Shown: positions 8,317 to 16,950 of the stretch, one piece after another | Numbering within the stretch: position 1 is the first letter of the stretch | How the letters are laid out: each line of letters begins with the position of its first letter | From: Nitrospirota bacterium | GTDB lineage: Bacteria; Nitrospirota; Thermodesulfovibrionia; Thermodesulfovibrionales; JdFR-88 | DNA length: 39,809 bases | Assembly: GCA_021825295.1 (NCBI GenBank) | Contig: JAKAHV010000030.1 | Coordinates: 1-39,809, forward strand | Direction of reading: 5' to 3' | Position numbers and translations under genes: made by a program | Notes under the pieces: model-generated | What the model saw: only the letters and a program-made list of their open reading frames with translations | Told to the model about the DNA's origin: nothing | The model's database searches: none

Positions 8317-9010
8317 CGAACTGAGACCAGTAAGGATCACGCGGAATTTTATCAGGACGGCCGAGGGTTCCGTTTTCATCGAAGTAGGCAACACCAGGGT
8401 CATCTGCACCGCCAGCATCGAAAACAAGGTGCCTCCTTTTCTGAAGGACCAGAAAAAAGGCTGGGTGACGGCCGAATACTCGCTTCTGCCCCGGGCCACG
8501 CATGTAAGGACGGTCAGGGAGTCCTCAATCGGCAGGGTAAGCGGCAGGACCCACGAGATACAGCGCCTGATAGGAAGGAGCCTGCGCTCCGTCGTGGAGC
8601 TCGAGGCCCTGGGTGAGAGGACCGTCTGGATCGACTGCGACGTCATAGAAGCGGACGGCGGCACGCGGACCGCGGCCATAACAGGGGCCTTCATAAGCCT
8701 CTGGGAGGCGCTCTCCAATGCGTTTAAAAACGGCGTCATCCAGAAAATGCCGGTAACCGACTACCTTGCGGCGGTAAGCGTGGGCATAGTCAAGGGCGAG
8801 CCCAGGCTGGACCTCTCGTATGCCGAGGACGTCTGCGCCCAGGTGGACATGAACGTTGTCATGACCGGCAGCGGGAAATTCGTGGAGGTGCAGGGGACGG
8901 CCGAAGGCGCCCCTTTTGACCGGGCCGGCCTGGACAACCTGCTCATGCTGGCCGGAAACGGCATAAAAGAGCTTGTAAATATACAGAAAAAAACACTCGG
9001 GGCCGACTGA
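8291..9010 (+). CDS. rph: ribonuclease PH
   Basis: Phosphorolytic 3'-5' exoribonuclease that trims tRNA 3' ends and forms a hexameric ring. The 239-residue protein begins M-R-P-D-G-R and shows [38 protein letters not shown] and [13 protein letters not shown]. The tail is [11 protein letters not shown]. All are standard motifs at full length. It overlaps murI and is followed by a 61-bp gap and ftsH. Confidence 0.97.
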   Translation: MRPDGRRNDELRPVRITRNFIRTAEGSVFIEVGNTRVICTASIENKVPPFLKDQKKGWVTAEYSLLPRATHVRTVRESSIGRVSGRTHEIQRLIGRSLRSVVELEALGERTVWIDCDVIEADGGTRTAAITGAFISLWEALSNAFKNGVIQKMPVTDYLAAVSVGIVKGEPRLDLSYAEDVCAQVDMNVVMTGSGKFVEVQGTAEGAPFDRAGLDNLLMLAGNGIKELVNIQKKTLGAD

Positions 9011-9071
9011 GCGGGATAGAGTAGATTAAGCGTTCTGTGTTAAAATATTTTTTGGAGGTAATGCTATTAAA

Positions 9072-10883
9072 TTGAACCTGGCAAGAGGCGTTTTCATCTG
9101 GCTCCTCATAGGGGTGCTGATGATACTGCTGTTCAATCTGCTCAGCAGCCCGAAAAAGGCGTCGCAGGAGATTGTCTTTTCTGATTTCATACAGCAGGTG
9201 CAGACAGGCAATGTCGCCGATGTCGTCATAAAGGACAACAGCATCACCGGCAGGCTCAAGGACGGCAAAAGCTTCAAGACCTATGCCCCGCCCCACTATG
9301 ACAAGCTCGTTGACACGCTGGAACAGAAAAACGTAAAGATCGAGGCGAAACCCCCTGATGAAAACCCCTGGTACGTGAATTTCTTCTTTTCCTTCGGCCC
9401 GATCCTCCTGCTGGTGGTCATCTGGATATTCTTCATGCGCCAGATGCAGACCGGCGGAAACAAGGCGCTCTCCTTCGGGAAGGCGCGCGTGAGGCTCGTC
9501 TCGGACAAGGCCGTGAAGCTCACCTTCGCCGATGTTGCCGGCATAGAGGAGGCAAAGGACGAGGTATCGGAGATAATAGATTTCCTGAAAGACCCTCACA
9601 AGTTCTCCAAGCTGGGGGGCAAGATCCCCAAGGGAGTGCTCCTTATAGGTTCCCCGGGGACGGGCAAGACCCTTTTGGCCAAGGCCATAGCCGGAGAGGC
9701 CGGGGTGCCCTTTTTCAGCATCTCGGGCTCTGATTTCGTGGAGATGTTCGTGGGGGTGGGCGCATCCAGGGTCAGGGACCTCTTCGACCAGGCCAAGAAA
9801 AACGCCCCGTGCATCATCTTCATAGACGAGATAGACGCCGTGGGGAGGCTGAGGGGCGCCGGGCTTGGCGGAGGCCACGACGAAAGAGAGCAGACGTTAA
9901 ACCAGCTTCTGGTGGAGATGGACGGTTTCGAGGGCAAGGAGGGCATTATCGTGATCGCGGCCACCAACCGCCCCGATGTGCTCGATCCCGCCCTGCTCAG
10001 GCCGGGCAGGTTCGACAGGCAGGTGGTGGTTCCCCTTCCCGACGTCAAAGGCCGGGAGGAGATACTTAAAGTCCATACGAAAAGCATTCCCCTCGATGAA
10101 AAGGTAAAGCTCGAGAAGCTGGCCCGCGGCACCCCCGGTTTTTCCGGCGCGGACCTGGCCAACCTCGTAAACGAGGCCGCCCTGTTTGCCGCAAGGAAGA
10201 ACAAGACCAAGGTGGAGACCGCCGATTTCGAGATGGCCAAGGACAAGCTCATGATGGGCGTTGAAAGAAAGAGCATGATAATCAGCGACGAGGAGAAGAA
10301 AAACACCGCCTATCACGAGGTGGGGCACGCGCTTGTCGCAAAGCTCACGCCCGGCACCGACCCGGTGCACAAGGTAAGCATCATCCCGCGCGGCAGGGCT
10401 CTGGGCGTGACCCAGCAACTGCCCATAGACGACAGGTACACATATTCGAAGGAATTTCTGTTTAAAACGCTCAGAATGCTCATGGGCGGGAGGGCCGCGG
10501 AGGAGATCGCGCTCAACCATATGACCACCGGCGCCGGAAACGACATAGAAAAGGCCACCGAGCTTGCACACAAGATGGTCACCGAGTGGGGCATGAGCGA
10601 CAGGCTCGGGCCCCTCACGTTCGGCAAGAAAGACGAGCAGATATTCCTCGGACGGGAGATCGCCAAGCATAAGGACTACAGCGAGAAGACGGCGGAGGAG
10701 ATAGACGCGGAGGTCAAGCGGTTCGTCGTGGACGCCTACCAGGAGGCAAAAAAACTGCTCCTGGAAAACAGGGGCCTCCTGGAGAGATTCACGGCCAGGC
10801 TTCTTGAGGTGGAAACGATGGACAACGACGAGATAGAAAACCTGATGAAGGAATACGAGACCCCGCGCGCCCAGACCGCCTGA
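9072..10883 (+). CDS. ftsH: ATP-dependent zinc metalloprotease FtsH
   Basis: Membrane AAA+ protease that degrades misfolded membrane and regulatory proteins. Of its 603 residues, two membrane segments (about 6-24 and 102-122) flank a periplasmic domain. The AAA module has Walker A G-S-P-G-T-G-K-T (193-200; Ser replaces the more usual second Pro), Walker B I-I-F-I-D-E-I-D, and the second region of homology near R-P-G-R-F-D-R. The zinc site is H-E-V-G-H (415-419). No ATG or GTG gives this frame. TTG at 9072 lies 12 nt after GGAGGT, while an in-frame ATT at 9066 has an ideal 6-nt spacing and may be the true start. Confidence 0.96.
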   Translation: MNLARGVFIWLLIGVLMILLFNLLSSPKKASQEIVFSDFIQQVQTGNVADVVIKDNSITGRLKDGKSFKTYAPPHYDKLVDTLEQKNVKIEAKPPDENPWYVNFFFSFGPILLLVVIWIFFMRQMQTGGNKALSFGKARVRLVSDKAVKLTFADVAGIEEAKDEVSEIIDFLKDPHKFSKLGGKIPKGVLLIGSPGTGKTLLAKAIAGEAGVPFFSISGSDFVEMFVGVGASRVRDLFDQAKKNAPCIIFIDEIDAVGRLRGAGLGGGHDEREQTLNQLLVEMDGFEGKEGIIVIAATNRPDVLDPALLRPGRFDRQVVVPLPDVKGREEILKVHTKSIPLDEKVKLEKLARGTPGFSGADLANLVNEAALFAARKNKTKVETADFEMAKDKLMMGVERKSMIISDEEKKNTAYHEVGHALVAKLTPGTDPVHKVSIIPRGRALGVTQQLPIDDRYTYSKEFLFKTLRMLMGGRAAEEIALNHMTTGAGNDIEKATELAHKMVTEWGMSDRLGPLTFGKKDEQIFLGREIAKHKDYSEKTAEEIDAEVKRFVVDAYQEAKKLLLENRGLLERFTARLLEVETMDNDEIENLMKEYETPRAQTA

Positions 10884-10896
10884 CCGGCCGCCGCTG

Positions 10897-11733
10897 ATGA
10901 TACTCCGGGCGGGCCCGCACCTCTTTGATTTCTCCAGACGCGCCTACATAATGGGCATCCTGAACGTGACCCCCGATTCCTTTTCGGACGGGGGGCTTTA
11001 TCTTGACCCGGGAAAGGCGGTCGACCATGCCCTGCGGATGGCCGCCGAGGGCGCCGATATTATAGACATCGGGGGCGAGTCCACAAGGCCTGGCGCGGTT
11101 GCGACAAGCGCCCAGGAGCAGATAAGGCGCACCGTTCCGGTGATCAATGCGATAAAAAAAAGAACCCGGATCCCGGTGTCGATCGACACCTACAGGGCGG
11201 AGGTGGCCCGCGCCGCCATCGACGCCGGCGCCGATATCCTGAACGATATCAGCGGAATGCGGTTCGATGCCGCGATGCCGGCGCTTGCAGCAGGCTCCGG
11301 GGTCCCTGTCGTCCTGATGCACATAAAGGGCACCCCGGCCGACATGCAGAAAAATCCGCGCTACGACGCCCTCATACCGGAGATCCTGGACTACCTGAGA
11401 GGCTCCATCGGGATCGCCCTGGAGGCTGGCGTGGAAGCGGAGAAAATCATAATAGACCCGGGCATAGGTTTTGGAAAGACCTTCGAGCACAACCTTGAGA
11501 TATTGAAAGACCTGGAGACGTTCACCGGCCTCGGAAGGCCTGTCCTTGCCGGGCCCTCCAGGAAGGCGTTTATCGGGCATATCCTGGACGGCGCTCCGGC
11601 ATCTGAGAGGCTTGAGGGCACCATAGCTGCGGCCGTGATCGCCATAATGAACGGGGCCAATATATTGAGAGTCCACGACGTAAAAGAGGTCGTCAGGGCC
11701 GCCAGGGTGGCCGACGCCATTAAAAGAAGCTAG
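10897..11733 (+). CDS. folP: dihydropteroate synthase
   Basis: Condenses p-aminobenzoate with dihydropterin pyrophosphate in folate synthesis; the target of sulfonamides. The 278-residue TIM barrel carries the family signatures G-I-L-N-V-T-P-D-S-F-S-D-G-G (about 20-33), D-I-G-G-E-S-T-R-P-G-A, S-I-D-T-Y, N-D-I-S-G, H-I-K-G-T-P and D-P-G-I-G-F-G-K-T. The length is usual. It starts 13 bp after ftsH, a common ftsH-folP order, and is probably co-transcribed. A 269-bp gap follows. Confidence 0.96.
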   Translation: MILRAGPHLFDFSRRAYIMGILNVTPDSFSDGGLYLDPGKAVDHALRMAAEGADIIDIGGESTRPGAVATSAQEQIRRTVPVINAIKKRTRIPVSIDTYRAEVARAAIDAGADILNDISGMRFDAAMPALAAGSGVPVVLMHIKGTPADMQKNPRYDALIPEILDYLRGSIGIALEAGVEAEKIIIDPGIGFGKTFEHNLEILKDLETFTGLGRPVLAGPSRKAFIGHILDGAPASERLEGTIAAAVIAIMNGANILRVHDVKEVVRAARVADAIKRS

Positions 11734-12014
11734 AAAAACCTTCGCCCATGCCTGCCTGCCCTGTTCATTCGGTCAGGCCGTTCCGGGTGTAATCCCCAAG
11801 GCCCCGTTTATCCGTCTGCAGAAGCGATTGCCCCATTTCTCTTAACGCATTGTCTCCCGTCCGTCGGCTTTCTTCCCTCATTCACAGGGACAGAGCCAGG
11901 TATGGGCTGGCCAAAGCGGGCGTGTGGGAAGGACGCAGGCCCGGCTCCGGCCGGCCACTTTACTTGTGCTTCTCTTTTCTGTTAATTTAACTGATAGATT
12001 TTTTGAACCCAAAT

Positions 12015-12716
12015 ATGTGTAAAAGATACCTCCTGATCGCCCTGCTTCTGCTCCTTGCGACCTGTCTTTCGTGCGCCACGGCGGAGAGGAAAAAGAAGGC
12101 GGAGCTGCATTACAAGCTAGGCCTCTCCAGGCTGGAGAGCGGCCAGTACCAGGACGCGTTCGTGGAGTTCCAGAAGTCCCTGCAAAACCGGAGCAACGAC
12201 AAACGCGTTTATTATGCCCTGGGCTACATCTACATGAAATGGGACGACACCGCCGATGCCGAAAAATCCTTCACAAAGGCCATAAAAATAGACCCCTCTT
12301 TCTCCCAGGCCTATAACGACCGCTGTCTGCTTGAATACAGGCAGAAGAAATATGAACGGGCCGTGTCGGACTGCAATAAGGCGCTGTCAAACCCGCTCTA
12401 CGAAACGCCCGAAAAGGCCTTTTTCAACCTGGGGCTTGCATACTCGAAGCTTGGAAAATACGACAAGGCCATAAGGGCTTTCAGGCAGTGCACTATCAGG
12501 ATGGGCGATTTTTATCCCGCCTACTACCAGCTTGCCCTCGCCTATAACGCAAAAGGGGACTACGGCGAGGCCGCCTCCGCCCTGCAGCTTGCCGTGCGGC
12601 TTGACCCGCGTTTCAAGGGGGACATGACAAAGGCGGAAAATACCTTCCGGAGGGGTGAAGGCCTGCCGGGCGGCAGCGAGGATGCCGTGGAACTGATGGA
12701 TATCTTTCACTATTGA
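12015..12716 (+). CDS. TPR-repeat lipoprotein, PilW/PilF-like
   Basis: A 233-residue protein with a lipoprotein-type signal (hydrophobic L-L-I-A-L-L-L-L-L-A-T, Cys candidates within A-T-C-L-S-C) followed by about five tetratricopeptide repeats, for example H-Y-K-L-G-L-S-R-L-E-S-G-Q-Y-Q-D-A and A-F-F-N-L-G-L-A-Y-S-K-L-G-K-Y-D-K-A. It resembles type IV pilus stability lipoproteins (PilF/PilW), but no other pilus genes are here, so the role is uncertain. The ATG at 12015 is preferred over an in-frame TTG at 12003 because it gives a short standard signal peptide. Its stop overlaps a TTG that could start cdd. Confidence 0.75.
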   Translation: MCKRYLLIALLLLLATCLSCATAERKKKAELHYKLGLSRLESGQYQDAFVEFQKSLQNRSNDKRVYYALGYIYMKWDDTADAEKSFTKAIKIDPSFSQAYNDRCLLEYRQKKYERAVSDCNKALSNPLYETPEKAFFNLGLAYSKLGKYDKAIRAFRQCTIRMGDFYPAYYQLALAYNAKGDYGEAASALQLAVRLDPRFKGDMTKAENTFRRGEGLPGGSEDAVELMDIFHY

Positions 12717-12718
12717 AG

Positions 12719-13141
12719 ATGCCCGCTGCTGCCGGAAAAAATCTCCCGTCCCCGGAAATCGAAAGACTCATAAGCGCGTCCAAAAAGGCGCTCGCCTTCT
12801 CACGCCCCGCCTATTCAGGTTTCCGCGTCGGGGCCGCAGTGGAGGCGGCGGACGGGAGGATTTTTACCGGCTCGAACATCGAAAACGCTTCTCTCAGCCT
12901 GAGCGTCTGCGCCGAGAGAGTCTCGCTTTTGAAGGCCCTCTCCGAAGGGGCAGCCGATTTGAAGGCGATAGCCATAATCTGTGCAAGCGGAGAAACCTGC
13001 TACCCCTGCGGCAGTTGCAGGCAGATGCTGCTGGAATTCGCCCCGGGCATAAAGGTCATCCTGCCATCCAAAAAATCGGTAAAAATACTTGCAATCGAGG
13101 ACCTTCTCCCCCTGCCCTTCATAAAAAAGCCGCCGCGCTGA
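12719..13141 (+). CDS. cdd: cytidine deaminase
   Basis: Deaminates cytidine and deoxycytidine to uridine forms in pyrimidine salvage. The 140-residue protein is of the short tetrameric type. Motifs are the Y-S-G-F-R-V-G-A-A substrate loop, N-I-E-N-A-S, zinc ligand and catalytic Glu in C-A-E-R, and two zinc Cys in P-C-G-S-C-R-Q. The start is ATG at 12719; TTG at 12713 overlapping the previous stop is an alternative. It is the last gene of the plus-strand run and converges on the small cytochrome gene. Confidence 0.92.
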   Translation: MPAAAGKNLPSPEIERLISASKKALAFSRPAYSGFRVGAAVEAADGRIFTGSNIENASLSLSVCAERVSLLKALSEGAADLKAIAIICASGETCYPCGSCRQMLLEFAPGIKVILPSKKSVKILAIEDLLPLPFIKKPPR

Positions 13142-13172
13142 TTACCGAGCCGGCGAGTTGGAGCGGCTGGGG

Positions 13173-13430
13173 CTATGCATGTTTGGGCGTTACGGGCGGG
13201 ATTGACGCTTTTTTCGCCTTGTGGCACTTGAAGCATGAGAATTTTGGCGGGTGCGAGGGTTTCAGGGCCCAGGGCTTACCGGGTGCGTGGCACTGTTTGC
13301 AGGCCTCAACCGTGGTTGCCGTGCGATGGATGGCATCATCCGGCAGGGGCGGCCATTTCCTGCCCGGAAAGACAAGAAGCGCGCCAATGACCAGAACCAC
13401 CAAGATAAGAAAACCGAGCACGCTTTTCAT
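13173..13430 (-). CDS. small membrane-anchored diheme cytochrome c
   Basis: An 85-residue protein with an N-terminal hydrophobic segment (about 4-21), probably an uncleaved anchor, and a short outer domain with two CxxCH heme sites: C-K-Q-C-H (44-48) and C-F-K-C-H (66-70). Additional histidines (H35, H60) could be distal ligands. It probably carries electrons in the periplasm; the partner is unknown. No strong ribosome-binding site is visible. The start ATG directly follows the TGA of a four-codon mini-frame, which may allow coupled initiation. It lies downstream of the FKBP gene on the same strand. Confidence 0.75.
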   Translation of the reverse strand: MKSVLGFLILVVLVIGALLVFPGRKWPPLPDDAIHRTATTVEACKQCHAPGKPWALKPSHPPKFSCFKCHKAKKASIPPVTPKHA

Positions 13431-13528
13431 TCAGAAGCGCATGCCCTCACCCCGGCCCCTCTCTTGTTTCCCCTTGTCTGTCCCGATTTCTTCTCTCTTT
13501 CGCCTCAAAATCGATTTTCAGACGGGTC

Positions 13529-14044
13529 CTACTTTATGTCAACAACCTCGACGTCGAAATTCAGCGTCTTGCCGGCAAGCGGGGAGTTGAAATCCAGCAC
13601 GACGGTTTCCTTTTTGACCTTGACGACACTTACCGGGACAATATGCCCGTTGACCTGGCTCTCCAGGACCATCCCGGGGGTAAGTTTGATGTTCTTGGGC
13701 AGTTTGCTCTTTGGGACCTCCAGAATGGCCTTCGGGTTCACCTCTCCGTAGCCGTCCTCCGGCTTGACCGTAAAGGACTTCTTCTCCCCGACCTTCATTC
13801 CCATAAGTCCCTTTTCAAATCCGGGTATTACCTGGTGGGCACCTATCTTGACCTCCAGGGGCTGCCTGCCCTTTGAACTGTCGATGACCTTGCCGTCGAC
13901 CGTGAGAGTGTAGTTGACCTGAACAGTCCTTCCCTTCGCAACCGTAAGCGGGGCCGCCTGTCCCATTGCCCCCGTTACCAGGCAAAGGGAAGACATTAGC
14001 GCCGCAAGAAAAAAGACCGCTGCCTTTGTATTTCTAATTTTCAT
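13529..14044 (-). CDS. periplasmic SlyD-like FKBP peptidyl-prolyl isomerase
   Basis: A 171-residue protein with a Sec signal peptide (about 1-27, hydrophobic then G-A-M-G-Q-A) and an FKBP fold of the SlyD type. The FKBP part is V-N-Y-T-L-T-V-D-G-K-V-I-D-S-S with I-G-A-H-Q-V-I-P-G-F-E-K-G-L-M-G-M. An insert-in-flap chaperone domain lies around 95-150 (P-E-D-G-Y-G-E-V-N-P onward). It likely isomerises prolyl bonds and chaperones proteins in the periplasm. The start at 14044 is chosen because GGAGG lies 6 nt upstream; longer in-frame starts lack this. No His-rich metal tail is present. It follows the aconitase gene on the same strand. Confidence 0.88.
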   Translation of the reverse strand: MKIRNTKAAVFFLAALMSSLCLVTGAMGQAAPLTVAKGRTVQVNYTLTVDGKVIDSSKGRQPLEVKIGAHQVIPGFEKGLMGMKVGEKKSFTVKPEDGYGEVNPKAILEVPKSKLPKNIKLTPGMVLESQVNGHIVPVSVVKVKKETVVLDFNSPLAGKTLNFDVEVVDIK

Positions 14045-14114
14045 GAATTTTCCTCCGTACATGAATTTTAAAACTCTCAGCAATAAATGCAAGTGATAAT
14101 TTTCACAGCAAATT

Positions 14115-16097
14115 TCAATTATCGCTTTGGGTGAATTTCGCCCTGGTGTAAGGCAGCAGCCCGCCGGCAAGTATCAGGTCCGCCTCGCGCCTGCTCAAGC
14201 CGGATGTCACCTCGAAGGTAAAACCCTTCGTCCGGTCCGCGACCACGAATGTCTGGCCGGTCCGGGGCGAAGCGTCTTCTTCTTTCAGGGCGCCCCTTAC
14301 GTTTTTTATAAGCAGTTCGTCCTGCCGGCTTATCCTGTCGTGGTCCGCCGGGTCCTTGAAGACAAGCGGCAGGATGCCAAAGTTGATGAGGTTCGCCCTG
14401 TGTATCCGGGCAAAAGATTTCGCTATCACGGCCTTGACTCCGAGGTACATGGGGGCCAGGGCCGCATGCTCCCTCGAAGAGCCCTGCCCGTAATTTTCTC
14501 CTCCGATTATTACGCCCCCCCCTTTCCCCTTTGCCGCCACAGCCCTCTTGCTGAAATCGGCGTCGATTGCCCTGTAAACATATTCCGAAATGGCAGGGAT
14601 ATTCGAACGCAAAGGCAGTATCTGAGAGCCTGCCGGCATGATATCGTCCGTGGTTATGTTGTCGCCGACCACCAGGAGCGCCTCGGCATGTATCTCGTTC
14701 TCGACCGGCCCCTTGAGTGGGACTTCCTTTATGTTGGGCCCTTTTCTTATCGCGGTCTGCCGGCCTTCCGCCGAGGGCGGCACGAGCATGTTGTCGGCTA
14801 CCGGATAGCTTGCAGGCTCCTTGGCGCGTTTTACATCTATCCGCTCGCCGTCCGGCGCAGCTACCTCGCCGCGCAGGGCGAAGAGGGCGCATATAAGAGG
14901 GTTCGCCAGGTAGACCATCGCGTCTTTCGTCCCGCTTCTGCCCTTGAAATTCCTGTTATACGTGCGGACTGAAACCTGGGCGCTGCCGGGCGAGCCGCCC
15001 ATTCCTATGCAGGGCCCGCACGAGCATTCGAGCACCCTTGCTCCCGCGGCAAGGAAATCCCCCAGGAGGCCGTCCCGCGCAAGCATCAGCGCGACCTGGC
15101 GGGAACCCGGGTTCACAAGCAGGTTCATTCCGGGCTGCACGGTATGCCCCTTCAGCACCGAGGCGACTTCCTTCATCACCATGTATGAGGAGTTCGTGCA
15201 GCTCCCAATGCAGACCTGGTCCACCTTCATTTTTCGCTCCGCCATCTCCCTTACGGTGACGACGTTGTCCGGGCTGTGGGGCGCGGCCATCATGGGCTCC
15301 AGCCCGGAGAGGTTTATAGTGATGGTGTCCGAGTAGACCGCGTCGGGATCCGCCTTCAGTTCCACCCAGTCCTTCTCCCTGCCCTGGGCCTTCAGGAAGG
15401 AGAGCGTCTTTTCGTCGCTGGGGAATATCGATGTCGTCGCGCCAAGCTCCGCCCCCATGTTGGTTATGGTGGCCCGCTCAGGCACGCTAAGCTGCTTCAA
15501 TCCGGGGCCGGAGTATTCAATGATCTTGCCGACCCCTCCTTTAACCGTAAGCCTTTTTAGAAGTTCAAGTATAACGTCCATCGCCGCGACCCACGGTCTG
15601 TTCAGCCTGCCCGTAAGCCTCACTTCAACCACCTCAGGCACCCTCAGCTCAAGGGGGGCGCCCGCCATAACGGTGGCGGCATCCAGTCCGCCAACGCCTA
15701 TTGCGAGCATGCCGATGCCGCCCCCTGTGGGCGTATGGCTGTCCGTGCCAAGGGCGATCCTGCCCGGCGCTGAAAACCTTTCGAGGTGCACCTGGTGCGA
15801 TATGCCGTTTCCGGGCCTCGAAAACCAGGCCCCAAACCTGGCGGCGGCGGTCCGCAGGAATTCATGGTCGTCGGCGTTCATGAAATTCGATTGCAGCATG
15901 TTGTGGTCCACGTATGAGACGGCAAGCGGCACCTTGACCCGATCCGTGCCTGTCGCCTCGAACTGAAGCCACGCCATGGTCCCCGTGGCATCCTGGGTGT
16001 AGACCTGGTCCACCCTGAGTCCCGCGCGGGAGCCCGTCTTTGTGTCTCCGTAAACAAGGTGCTCCTGCAGTATCTTCTCCACGACGTTTCTGCCCAT
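14115..16097 (-). CDS. aconitate hydratase, Aquifex-type
   Basis: Interconverts citrate and isocitrate with a [4Fe-4S] cluster. The 660-residue protein has cluster ligands C300 (G-S-C-T-N-S), C360 and C363 (C-S-C-G-P-C-I-G-M-G-G), the early D-H-N motif, and G-T-D-S-H-T-P-T-G-G-G. The swivel domain holds G-G-E-N-Y-G-Q-G-S-S-R-E-H-A. It is shorter than the usual AcnA (about 890), fitting the compact aconitase subfamily described from Aquifex and many anaerobes. LeuC/homoaconitase function is less likely given the fused swivel domain. It lies between the MITE-like element (upstream) and the FKBP gene. Confidence 0.93.
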   Translation of the reverse strand: MGRNVVEKILQEHLVYGDTKTGSRAGLRVDQVYTQDATGTMAWLQFEATGTDRVKVPLAVSYVDHNMLQSNFMNADDHEFLRTAAARFGAWFSRPGNGISHQVHLERFSAPGRIALGTDSHTPTGGGIGMLAIGVGGLDAATVMAGAPLELRVPEVVEVRLTGRLNRPWVAAMDVILELLKRLTVKGGVGKIIEYSGPGLKQLSVPERATITNMGAELGATTSIFPSDEKTLSFLKAQGREKDWVELKADPDAVYSDTITINLSGLEPMMAAPHSPDNVVTVREMAERKMKVDQVCIGSCTNSSYMVMKEVASVLKGHTVQPGMNLLVNPGSRQVALMLARDGLLGDFLAAGARVLECSCGPCIGMGGSPGSAQVSVRTYNRNFKGRSGTKDAMVYLANPLICALFALRGEVAAPDGERIDVKRAKEPASYPVADNMLVPPSAEGRQTAIRKGPNIKEVPLKGPVENEIHAEALLVVGDNITTDDIMPAGSQILPLRSNIPAISEYVYRAIDADFSKRAVAAKGKGGGVIIGGENYGQGSSREHAALAPMYLGVKAVIAKSFARIHRANLINFGILPLVFKDPADHDRISRQDELLIKNVRGALKEEDASPRTGQTFVVADRTKGFTFEVTSGLSRREADLILAGGLLPYTRAKFTQSDN

Positions 16098-16196
16098 TAC
16101 TGTCCGCTAGCCCTCCATTTTTAAAAATCCGACGAAAAAAATCGCATTTATAATCTAACATAAAACCGCGCCCCCGCCCAACCCCTCCCCGCTGAT

Positions 16197-16523
16197 GGTA
16201 GTGTCTCAGTTTGGCGAATGCGGATGCGGATCAGGGCAAAAGGAGGAGGCGGGCATGGTTCGCAACGTACTTGTGAAGTGCCGCCGACTCCACGCGTTTG
16301 CTTATACCAACGTTTGTTTGGAAACGCCAGGCGATGGCGGATTGAGCGACATGGCTTATTTTCGTGGCCGATGCCGGCGAAAAGGAGAGGCCGCATCTGC
16401 GACTGTCTGAGCCCGCAGGGCGAGTTTCGCCAGATGCAGTCCCGCAAGGCGGGACAGCGGCACAAAAAAAGCCCCAAAAAGCGAAAAGCGCCATTGCCCG
16501 GCGAATCAAGCTGAGACACTACC
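16197..16523. mobile_element. MITE-like element with 13-bp terminal inverted repeats
   Basis: A 327-bp segment bounded by GGTAGTGTCTCAG (16197-16209) and its exact reverse complement CTGAGACACTACC (16511-16523). No transposase is encoded; frames across it are shadows. Inside, GTCCCGC-AAG-GCGGGAC (16439-16455) and GCATCTG...CAGATGC (about 16393-16437) form hairpins. No clear target-site duplication is seen. It looks like a non-autonomous insertion mobilised by an unlinked transposase (inference). Confidence 0.65.
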
Positions 16524-16530
16524 CCGCAAC

Positions 16531-16550
16531 GGTGGTGTCTCAGTTTGGCA
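16531..16550 (+). repeat. extra copy of the element's left end
   Basis: GGTGGTGTCTCAGTTTGGCA repeats the 20 bases at 16197-16216 with two differences. It lies 8 bp beyond the right inverted repeat in direct orientation to the left end. It may be the stub of a second, deleted copy. Confidence 0.6.
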
Positions 16551-16596
16551 AACACCGCCTTTGAGCCGGCTGCGGGCAGTTGCGGTTTAAAAACGG

Positions 16597-16626
16597 TTGA
16601 TTTGGCCGGTAAAAATGTGCTAGTTT
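16597..16626 (+). promoter_or_regulatory. possible promoter for rpsT
   Basis: TTGATT (16597-16602) is 18 nt from TAGTTT (16621-16626), which has a TGC just before it, as in an extended -10 box. It lies about 45 bp before the S20 start. The match is modest. Confidence 0.4.
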
Positions 16627-16671
16627 ATAAGCTAATCTCGATGCCCCTTAAGAGGAGGTAAAAAGTAAAAA

Positions 16672-16947
16672 ATGCCCGCACCGAAAAAAAACCTATCCGC
16701 CGAGAAACAGGCCAGGCAGGCGGAGAAAAGGCACGCCAGGAACGTGGCGGTCAAAAGCGCCCTGAAGACGGCCTCAAAAAAGCTTGTACGGACCGCAGCG
16801 GAGAAGAACACCTAGGCGACCGCGGCAGTGCTCAAAGAGGCGGCGAAAGCGTATTCCAAGGCTGCCTCGAAAGGGATAATACATAAGAAGACCGCCTCCA
16901 GGAAGATCTCAAGGCTGGCCAGGCTCGCCAACAAGGCCCAGGCCTGA
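16672..16947 (+). CDS. rpsT: 30S ribosomal protein S20, interrupted by an in-frame amber codon
   Basis: Read from ATG 16672 to TGA 16945-16947, 92 codons match S20 over the whole length: N-L-S-A-E-K-Q-A-R-Q, V-K-S-A-L-K-T, A-Y-S-K-A-A-S-K-G-I-I-H-K-K-T-A-S-R-K-I-S-R-L. Codon 48 (16813-16815) is TAG. AGAGGAGGT lies 12 nt before the ATG. Both halves remain in frame and keep S20 character, so the change looks recent, erroneous, or tolerated by read-through. Several genes here end in TAG (rplM, def, fmt, folP), so TAG is not generally reassigned. E. coli survives without S20 (established), so a true null is possible. It converges on holA with a 3-bp gap. Confidence 0.85.
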
Positions 16948-16950
16948 AAA

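Noticed and set aside
16148..16555. 135-codon minus-strand frame across the MITE-like element
   Set aside because: It reads through both inverted repeats and flanking DNA, with an Arg/Pro/Cys-rich random-looking product.
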